A DNA stretch of 13,599 nt from an uncultured Oscillospiraceae bacterium (GTDB lineage: Bacteria; Bacillota; Clostridia; Oscillospirales; Acutalibacteraceae): contig CABUCT010000020.1 of NCBI GenBank assembly GCA_902490145.1, positions 1 through 13,599 of the forward strand, in the 5' to 3' direction. Below the pieces are notes generated by a model. The model was not told the DNA's origin, ran no database searches, and was given only the letters and a program-made list of their open reading frames with translations. This document shows, piece after piece, positions 8,105-13,599 of the stretch. The position numbers were made by a program, and so were the translations under genes. The number at the start of each line of letters is the position of its first letter. Position 1 is the first letter of the stretch.

Positions 8105-9338
8105 AAATTTAGGGAAATCTGCAAAAGAAGCATCAAGATTTCTTATGACTTCAGATTTTGAACAGAAAAATGAAGCTCTTTTGTGTATAGCAAAAGGGCT
8201 TTTGGATGATATGGAACAAATTATTTCTGCTAATAATATTGATGTTGAAAACGGCCGAAAAAATGCACTTTCCGAATCTCTTATTGACCGTTTAAAACTT
8301 GATAATAAACGTGTAACTCAAATTGCAGAAGGAATAATGGAAATAACAAAGATTTCCGATCCTGTGGGAAAGGTACTTGATGAATACGAGCGTCCAAACG
8401 GTCTTAAAATAAAAAAAGTAAGTGTACCTATCGGAGTTATCGGAATAATTTATGAAGCTCGTCCGAATGTAACCGCCGATGCTGCAGCAATATGCCTTAA
8501 GGCGGGAAATTCAGTTATTCTCAGAGGCGGTAAAGAGGCTATAAATTCAAACATTGCAATTGCAAATTCAATGAGAAACTCTCTTAAAAAAGCCGGATTT
8601 CCTGGAGATTGCATTTGTTTGGTAACTGACACATCCAGGAACTCGGCAAATGAAATGATGAAAATGAATGAGTATCTTGATTTGCTTATACCTCGTGGAG
8701 GTGCGGGTCTTATTCGTTCGGTTGTTGAGAATTCGACAGTTCCGGTAATTGAAACAGGGACGGGCAATTGCCATATATATGTGGATGCTTCGGCAGATCT
8801 TAATATGGCGGAAGACATTGTATTTAATGCAAAAACATCTAGACCGTCAGTGTGCAACGCTGCTGAAAGTTTGCTTGTTCATGAAAGTGTTGCAAAAGAA
8901 TTTTTGCCTTCACTGAAAGCAAGACTTGATAAAATGAATGTAGAAATTCGCGGATGTGAGCGTACATGTAAAATCTTAGGGGATAATATTAAAACCGCAG
9001 ATGAATCTGATTACGGAAAAGAATTCTTAGATTATATAATTTCTGTTAAGATTGTAGATAGTCTTGATGAAGCAATAGAACATATTTCAAAATATTCAAC
9101 CGGACACAGTGATTGTATAGTAACTTCTGATGAAAAATCAGCAAACAAATTTACAAATCGTGTTGATTCAGCTGCTGTTTATGTAAATGCTTCTACAAGA
9201 TTCACAGACGGCGGAGAATTCGGTTTTGGTGCGGAAATCGGCATTTCTACACAAAAACTTCATGCAAGAGGCCCTATGGGCGTGAAAGAACTTACGTCAT
9301 ATAAATATATTGTTTCAGGTAATGGACAAATAAGATAA
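8097..9338 (+). CDS. proA: Glutamate-5-semialdehyde dehydrogenase (gamma-glutamyl phosphate reductase) ProA
   Basis: ProA reduces gamma-glutamyl phosphate with NADPH to glutamate semialdehyde, which cyclises to pyrroline-5-carboxylate; ProC, which would finish proline, is not in the window. The 413-residue product is an aldehyde dehydrogenase-fold enzyme with VPIGVIGIIYEARPNVT, ILRGGKEA, LLIPRGGAGLI, VIETGTGNCHIYVD, and the catalytic cysteine Cys253 in TSRPSVCNAAESLLVHE. The C-terminal block has FTDGGEFGFGAEIGISTQK and ARGPMG. The chosen ATG at 8097 has AAGGA at 8083-8087, 9 nt away; upstream in-frame starts lie deep inside proB. The 8-nt overlap with proB fits coupled translation, and ProB and ProA act in sequence on an unstable intermediate. 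Confidence 0.97.
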   Translation: MLENLGKSAKEASRFLMTSDFEQKNEALLCIAKGLLDDMEQIISANNIDVENGRKNALSESLIDRLKLDNKRVTQIAEGIMEITKISDPVGKVLDEYERPNGLKIKKVSVPIGVIGIIYEARPNVTADAAAICLKAGNSVILRGGKEAINSNIAIANSMRNSLKKAGFPGDCICLVTDTSRNSANEMMKMNEYLDLLIPRGGAGLIRSVVENSTVPVIETGTGNCHIYVDASADLNMAEDIVFNAKTSRPSVCNAAESLLVHESVAKEFLPSLKARLDKMNVEIRGCERTCKILGDNIKTADESDYGKEFLDYIISVKIVDSLDEAIEHISKYSTGHSDCIVTSDEKSANKFTNRVDSAAVYVNASTRFTDGGEFGFGAEIGISTQKLHARGPMGVKELTSYKYIVSGNGQIR

Positions 9339-9370
9339 AGTTAAATTACCCGGGGAGAGTTATTTGTCAG

Positions 9371-10783
9371 ATGTCAAAATTTCAAAAAAATTTCACAGAA
9401 GGCAGTGTAGTAAAACAAATCATCACTTTTTCTATACCGTTTTTATTTTCTAATTTACTGCAGGCACTATACAGTGTGGTTGATATGATTGTTGTTGGCC
9501 AGTATATGGGACCTGTAGGAGTATCAGGTGTACAAATCGGAGGGCAGGTTACAACGCTTGTAACTAATATTGTTGCTGGCTTTGGTGTTGGTGCTACCGT
9601 ACTTGTCGCACAATATCAAGGTGCTGAAAAGTTTGAGGATCAAAAGCAGACCATAAGCACCTTGTTCACGTTTTTTGTTTTTGTTAGTATAGGTATGACT
9701 GTTGTTATGTCTGTTTTAAATACGCCTATTCTTAAACTGCTTGGTACGGATGATCTGGCTTTTAAAGAAGCCTACAACTATTTACTTTGTTGTTCATTTG
9801 GATATATTTTTATTTTTGGATATAACGCTGTGAGCGGCATATTAAGAGGAATGGGAGATAGCAAAAGACCTCTATGTTTTGTGGCAATTGCAACTGTCAC
9901 AAATATAATATTAGATATAATATTTGTTAAAAATCTCGGACTTCGCTCATTGGGTGCGGCACTTGCCACTGTAATTGCACAGGCAACAAGCTTTATACTT
10001 TCTGTAATATATCTTAAACGAAGTGATTTTGTATTTGATTTTAAGATAAAATCATTCCGTATAAACAAGGAAAAGTTAAAGCTCATATTCAAAATAGGTC
10101 TTCCTTCGGCTGTTCAGTTTTCCATAACAGGAACATCTTTTTTGGCCCTCACAGGAGTATCAAATGCACTTGCCGGGACGGTTGGTACAACATTACTTGG
10201 TATAGGACAAAAGCTTAATACATTTGGAATTTTGCCGTGTATAGCAATTTCTTCATCCATCTCTTCTATGGTAGGGCAGAATGTCGGTGCCGGTAAATAT
10301 GACAGAGCCAAAAAAATTATGTGGGTAGGTTTTGGTTTTGCTATTGCACTTTCTGTAATTGTTTTTGCCATAGTGAATATTTTCCCTGATCAGATAATGA
10401 GTGTATTTTTAAATAAAAACTCTCTTTCCGGAGAAGGGCTCAAACTCTATGATGAATGTATGAGTATCGGTTCAAAATATATCGCTTTTTGTAGCTTTGA
10501 CTATTTATTTGCGAGTGCATTCTTTTGTACCAATGGATTGGCTACCGGGTCTGGTCATACAACGTTTTCGCTTGTTAACTCAGCAATAAATGCTGTTTTA
10601 TTCAGGATCCCGCTTGCCTACATTTTCTCTATGAGTTGGGGATTTAACATGGGAACTTTAGGTGTGGCAATTGCAATCGGATTTGCACCGGTTATATCGG
10701 CTATTATCGGAATTATTTATGTGCAGTCAGATAAATGGAAAAAATCTAAATTAAATATATCCGAAGTTTCACAAAGTGCATAA
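9371..10783 (+). CDS. MATE family efflux transporter
   Basis: A 470-residue multidrug and toxic compound extrusion family membrane protein, about twelve hydrophobic segments in two pseudo-repeats. The start GSVVKQIITFSIPFLFSNLL and the segment LYSVVDMIVVGQYMGPVGVS are typical of the NorM/DinF-like MATE group. YNAVSGILRGMGDSKRP, before the middle of the protein, is also characteristic. These transporters expel cationic drugs or metabolites using a sodium or proton gradient; the substrate cannot be read from the sequence. The ATG at 9371 follows GGGGAG (9352-9357) at a long distance; a TTG at 9364 is in another frame. It lies 32 nt after proA and may be read through from the operon, but a functional link with proline synthesis is not implied. 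The end is intact. Confidence 0.93.
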   Translation: MSKFQKNFTEGSVVKQIITFSIPFLFSNLLQALYSVVDMIVVGQYMGPVGVSGVQIGGQVTTLVTNIVAGFGVGATVLVAQYQGAEKFEDQKQTISTLFTFFVFVSIGMTVVMSVLNTPILKLLGTDDLAFKEAYNYLLCCSFGYIFIFGYNAVSGILRGMGDSKRPLCFVAIATVTNIILDIIFVKNLGLRSLGAALATVIAQATSFILSVIYLKRSDFVFDFKIKSFRINKEKLKLIFKIGLPSAVQFSITGTSFLALTGVSNALAGTVGTTLLGIGQKLNTFGILPCIAISSSISSMVGQNVGAGKYDRAKKIMWVGFGFAIALSVIVFAIVNIFPDQIMSVFLNKNSLSGEGLKLYDECMSIGSKYIAFCSFDYLFASAFFCTNGLATGSGHTTFSLVNSAINAVLFRIPLAYIFSMSWGFNMGTLGVAIAIGFAPVISAIIGIIYVQSDKWKKSKLNISEVSQSA

Positions 10784-10821
10784 GTTAGTTAAAAAATTAA
10801 CACATTATTCAAATTTGATTA
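10784..10821 (+). other. Short intergenic gap with weak AT palindrome
   Basis: Between the MATE stop and the pckG promoter, a GTTAA-AAAA-TTAAC palindrome is visible near the MATE stop. The stem is 5 bp and AT-rich with no following T-run, so it is at best a weak terminator. Confidence 0.25.
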
Positions 10822-10850
10822 TTGCAAAATATCCCCTTTTGTAGTAATAT
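10822..10850 (+). promoter_or_regulatory. Sigma-A-type promoter for pckG
   Basis: A -35 box TTGCAA (10822-10827) and a -10 box TAATAT (10845-10850) are separated by exactly 17 nt. A transcript would start near 10857, giving a short leader of about 25 nt that contains AAAGGAAG (10869-10876), 6 nt before the pckG ATG. No operator is obvious. Confidence 0.7.
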
Positions 10851-10882
10851 ATACTTAATCGGAACGAGAAAGGAAGATTATT

Positions 10883-12646
10883 ATGACCAATAACAAATCT
10901 ATTCTTAATTGGGTAAATGAAAAGGTTGATCTCGTAAAGCCTGATAAGGTTGTATGGATTGACGGTTCGGAGGAACAGCTCAATTCTCTTCGTGCAGAGG
11001 CCGTTTCTACAGGAGAAATGATAAAATTAAATGAGGAAAAACTTCCTGGATGCTACCTGCACAGAACTGCTGTAAACGATGTTGCCCGTGTTGAGGGACG
11101 AACACTCATCTGTACTCCTACTAAGGAAGAGGCCGGTCCGACTAATAACTGGATGGAACCAAACGAAGCATATAAAATGCTTTATGATATAGCACGTGAT
11201 AGCTACAAAGGAAGAACAATGTATGTTATTCCTTATTCAATGGGACCTGTTGGTTCTACGTTTTCAAAAGCAGGAATAGAGCTTACCGATTCTATTTATG
11301 TTGTTCTTAACATGGCTATTATGACTCGTGTTGGCAAAAGTGTACTCGATGCACTCGGTGACAGTGAAGACTGGGTAAGAGGTTTGCACTGCAAGTGTGA
11401 CATTGATGAAGAAAAACGTTATATCTGCCAATTTCCACAGGATAACACCATTATTTCTGTAAACTCAGGCTACGGTGGAAATGTTCTTCTCGGGAAAAAA
11501 TGCTTTGCCCTTCGTATTGCTTCTTATCAAGGTAAAAATGAAGGCTGGATGGCAGAACATATGCTTATTCTGGGTCTTGAGAACCCCAAGGGTGAAGTAA
11601 AATACATTGCAGCAGCTTTTCCGTCAGCTTGCGGAAAAACCAATCTTGCTATGCTTATTCCGCCTGAGATTTATCGTGAAAAAGGATACAAAGTTTGGAC
11701 TGTTGGTGATGATATCGCTTGGATGAGAATCGGACAGGATGGCAGACTTTGGGCAATAAATCCCGAAAACGGATTTTTCGGAGTTGCTCCCGGAACTAAC
11801 GTTAAATCAAATCCGAATGCCTTAAACAGCACACAGAAAAATACTATTTTCACAAATGTAGTTCATAATCTTGAAGATAACACTGTTTGGTGGGAAGGTC
11901 TTGATAAAAATCCGCCTAAGAATGCACTTAATTGGAAAGGTGAAAAGTGGGATCCTGAAGATGGTTCAAAGGGTGCTCATCCAAACAGCCGTTTTACTTC
12001 ACCTGCAAAGAACTGTCCTTGCATAAGCAGCGAGTTTGAAAACGGCCAGGGAGTTCCGATTTCAGCTATTGTGTTCGGTGGACGCCGTGCTAAAACTGCT
12101 CCCCTGGTATATCAGTCACGCAATTGGGAAAACGGTGTGTTTGTTGGTTCAATAATGTCTTCAGAAACAACTGCTGCTGCAAGCGGTGCAGTGGGAACTC
12201 TTCGTCGTGATCCCATGGCAATGTTGCCGTTCTGTGGATATCACATGGGTGACTACTTTGGTCATTGGCTTGAAATGGGTAAAAAGCTTGGTGATAAAGC
12301 ACCTAAGATTTTCAATGTAAACTGGTTCCGTCTTGATGATGAGGGTCACTTCATTTGGCCGGGATTTGGTGACAATATGCGTGTTCTTCTTTGGATTCTT
12401 GATCGATGCGAGGGCAAGGTTGGAGCAAAGGAAACTCCCATTGGATATGTTCCAAATGTTGACGATATCAATATTGAAGGACTTGATATCGATAAAAAGA
12501 CACTTGAGGATATTCTTGCTGTTGATGTAGATATTTGGAAAGAAGAAGCTGAAGGAATTACTAAATTCTATGAACAATTCGGTACGCATCTTCCGAAAGA
12601 ATTGAAAGAACAGCTTGATGAACTTAAAGCAAGACTTAATAAGTAA
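10883..12646 (+). CDS. pckG: Phosphoenolpyruvate carboxykinase (GTP)
   Basis: This enzyme interconverts oxaloacetate plus GTP with phosphoenolpyruvate, CO2 and GDP. In gluconeogenesis it makes PEP; in many fermenting anaerobes it can run toward oxaloacetate. The 587-residue length and motifs match the GTP-dependent family, not the ATP-dependent PckA. Visible are FPSACGKTNLAMLIPP, with hyper-reactive Cys250 and P-loop Lys252, VGDDIAWM with metal ligands at Asp276/277, and GFFGVAPGTN. The later blocks FGGRRAKTAPLVYQ, SSETTAAA and RDPMAMLPFCGYHMGDYFGH are also intact. The ATG has AAAGGAAG 6 nt upstream. It is transcribed from its own promoter, apart from the upstream operon, and followed by a hairpin cluster. 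Very low ambiguity. Confidence 0.97.
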   Translation: MTNNKSILNWVNEKVDLVKPDKVVWIDGSEEQLNSLRAEAVSTGEMIKLNEEKLPGCYLHRTAVNDVARVEGRTLICTPTKEEAGPTNNWMEPNEAYKMLYDIARDSYKGRTMYVIPYSMGPVGSTFSKAGIELTDSIYVVLNMAIMTRVGKSVLDALGDSEDWVRGLHCKCDIDEEKRYICQFPQDNTIISVNSGYGGNVLLGKKCFALRIASYQGKNEGWMAEHMLILGLENPKGEVKYIAAAFPSACGKTNLAMLIPPEIYREKGYKVWTVGDDIAWMRIGQDGRLWAINPENGFFGVAPGTNVKSNPNALNSTQKNTIFTNVVHNLEDNTVWWEGLDKNPPKNALNWKGEKWDPEDGSKGAHPNSRFTSPAKNCPCISSEFENGQGVPISAIVFGGRRAKTAPLVYQSRNWENGVFVGSIMSSETTAAASGAVGTLRRDPMAMLPFCGYHMGDYFGHWLEMGKKLGDKAPKIFNVNWFRLDDEGHFIWPGFGDNMRVLLWILDRCEGKVGAKETPIGYVPNVDDINIEGLDIDKKTLEDILAVDVDIWKEEAEGITKFYEQFGTHLPKELKEQLDELKARLNK

Positions 12647-12673
12647 TTTAGATTAGTTATAAAAAAACGTTAG

Positions 12674-12705
12674 CAATTTCCGTTATATCGTTAACGGAGA
12701 AATTG
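12674..12705. terminator. Imperfect hairpin after pckG, T-run only on the minus strand
   Basis: The left arm is CAATTTCCGTTA; the right arm is its complement with a 2-nt bulge and a 6-nt loop. On the plus strand G-rich sequence follows. On the minus strand the hairpin is followed, about 6 nt later, by CGTTTTTTT (complement of 12661-12669), so it would better terminate leftward transcription coming from the decayed recombinase. Confidence 0.5.
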
Positions 12706-12715
12706 TGGGTGGTAT

Positions 12716-12766
12716 GTAACCGGAAGGCTTTTCGCCTTCCGGTTACTGCTGTTTAAGCAGTCTTTT
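12716..12766 (+). terminator. Strong 13-bp hairpin plus small hairpin and T-run
   Basis: GTAACCGGAAGGC (12716-12728) pairs perfectly with GCCTTCCGGTTAC (12734-12746) across a TTTTC loop. A second hairpin, ACTGC/GCAGT (12745-12749 and 12757-12761), follows and is trailed by CTTTT (12762-12766). Together they are the probable rho-independent end of pckG transcription. The right arm also contains the minus-strand stop codon of the recombinase remnant. Confidence 0.75.
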
Positions 12767-13250
12767 GCGGTAACGGCATGATTTTTTCAATTGCGGGCAT
12801 TCCGTTTTATTTGGAAAGCTGGAATGCAAGTGCATAACGATGGGATTGCCGCAGGTATGGGATGCTTCTCCGGCTTTTCGTACATTTCAATTCTGCTGAT
12901 GAATACTCGAAGCAATTCGGGCGTTAACTTTGGCCTCTCGATGTATTCCTTAGCTTTGTAAATAAACTCCGTATTTATATTTCCCGGATATCCATTTCAC
13001 CGATTTGTGTTTTATGGATTGCAGTTTTTGCTTTAACTCCGATTGCTCCTGCTCGTATCCGTTTACCATGAAATCATATCGCTTAGGCTCAGCCATCCGC
13101 AGACACGGTCATCATACAGACATCGGATAATGTTGTCAAGCTCACGGGTGCGACTTTCGATCTGTGCATTTTCATTTTCTGTGGTTTTATAGAATTTCTT
13201 AGCCTCAGCTTCGCCGTTCTGTTTTGTCATTATGTACGAGTCTTGAAACT
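12743..13250 (-). pseudogene. Decayed large serine recombinase, C-terminal part (DUF4368-type)
   Basis: No intact frame exists, but stitching minus-strand frames from high to low coordinates gives a coherent recombinase C-terminus. The pieces are AQIESRTRELDNIIRCLYDD (13230 to about 13088), PKRYDFMVNGYEQEQSELKQ (from about 13087), IGEMDIRE (about 13004-12980), then KAKEYIERPKLTPELLRVF with RIEMYEKPEKH (to 12862). The last piece is TCGNPIVMHL to CRYRKRLLKQQ, with the stop at 12743-12745. At least four frame changes separate them. The ELTPELLREF..KIEVYEKPEKH pattern and coiled-coil-like region are typical of the C-terminal end of large serine recombinases in clostridial mobile elements. The catalytic resolvase domain is absent. 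It is non-functional; the natural C-terminus appears preserved. Confidence 0.75.
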
Positions 13251-13260
13251 CTTAAGTAAT

Positions 13261-13470
13261 TTGTCAGTAATTCAGACAGATTTCTGCGAAGATTATTATA
13301 TCCAACCGCCTTGTACTCATTTCCTAAAGCCAAATCATCCTATACCTTTTTGTAAATCTGTGAATGGTCAAGCACACGCTCTTTATTTACGGCAAGCAGG
13401 TAGAGAATATTGTACTCTTTCACGGTCCAAACAATTTCGGTGATATACCTTTTGCTAATCAATCTTTATT
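13261..13470 (-). pseudogene. Fragment resembling an OmpR-type response regulator DNA-binding domain
   Basis: One minus-strand frame reads TEIVWTVKEYNILYLLAVN, then KERVLDHSQIYKKV, a TAG at 13340-13342, and DDLALGNEYKAVGYNNLRRN. This follows the winged-helix pattern of OmpR/PhoB regulators, in which a strand leads to (K)E(Y/F)xILxLLAxNxGRVLxHxQIYxxVW. The TAG falls where that pattern has Trp, so a TGG-to-TAG change is likely. No receiver domain is recognisable beyond it, up to the window edge. It is degraded like the neighbouring recombinase and probably belonged to the same element, but that is inference; homology by eye is moderate. Confidence 0.5.
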
Positions 13471-13599
13471 TTAAGTTCCGGAAGTGATAATACCGTTTCA
13501 TTACTTGGGCAAAAATGTTCCATATTCGGAGTTCATTTCAATGACACCATAATTTCCTCAAATACATCAATATCCTAATCTCCAAGCTCTATTACTAAT
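13471..13599. other. Unassigned decayed sequence to window edge
   Basis: No open frame of useful length. On the minus strand, broken stretches such as PELKIKID (about 13460-13483) could be the linker before the regulator fragment, and DIDVFEEIMVSLK lies near the edge, but neither allows a call. Confidence 0.3.

Noticed and set aside
9364..9370. TTG start for the MATE gene at 9364
   Set aside because: It is closer to the GGGGAG site but is out of frame with the transporter.
10784..10821. Terminator after the MATE gene
   Set aside because: Only a 5-bp AT-rich palindrome without a T-run, so not called as a terminator.
13243..13443. Plus-strand 66-codon frame in the degraded region
   Set aside because: It lies opposite the response-regulator-like remnant, whose minus-strand translation makes sense; the plus frame has no recognisable feature.
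1..13599. Undescribed defence system, CRISPR array, riboswitch or tRNA
   Set aside because: Both strands were read for repeats with spacers, cloverleaf-like or T-box-like leaders, and unfamiliar gene clusters. All intact genes belong to known housekeeping or transporter families, and intergenic gaps before 12647 are short.

Overview
The window reads as a chromosomal segment of a low-GC, Gram-positive anaerobe, most likely a gut-type Clostridia (Ruminococcaceae/Oscillospirales-like). This placement is inferred from AT-rich codon use, strong AGGAGG-type ribosome sites, TTG starts, and the gene order nusA-rnpM-ylxQ-infB-rbfA-nrnA-truB-ribF. It does not rest on a database match.

Region 1 (about 49-9338, all + strand) is a tightly packed transcription/translation operon. 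It holds nusA, rnpM (ylxR), an L7Ae-like ylxQ, infB, rbfA, nrnA, truB and ribF, and then runs with almost no gap into proB and proA. Several junctions overlap (8 nt at rnpM/ylxQ, rbfA/nrnA and proB/proA; 4 nt at ylxQ/infB) and nrnA/truB abut, which suggests one transcript with translational coupling. The operon joins transcript elongation control, 30S maturation, initiation, tRNA modification, RNA fragment turnover, flavin cofactor synthesis and the first two steps of proline synthesis. A MATE-family exporter follows at 9371.

The most striking anomaly is in infB. The IF-2 reading frame breaks at about 2741-2748, between the P-loop and the switch I region, with a net loss best explained as 7 nt. 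The rest of the GTPase and domains II-IV are intact in another frame. IF-2 is essential in bacteria, so this is either a sequence/assembly error, a real lesion compensated by a second copy, or recoding. No slippery site is visible.

Region 2 (10784-12766) is a separate transcription unit: a recognisable sigma-A-type promoter, GTP-dependent PEP carboxykinase (pckG), and a hairpin cluster that probably ends transcription from both sides.

Region 3 (about 12743-13599) has no intact gene. Read on the minus strand in shifting frames, it holds the decayed C-terminal part of a large serine recombinase (DUF4368-type end). Beyond that is a fragment resembling the winged-helix domain of an OmpR-type response regulator, interrupted by a TAG. 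This is the remnant of an old mobile element next to pckG.

I found no CRISPR array, tRNA, rRNA, intact insertion sequence, riboswitch or evidence of a new multi-gene system. Apart from the infB break and the mobile-element graveyard, the region is ordinary core genome.
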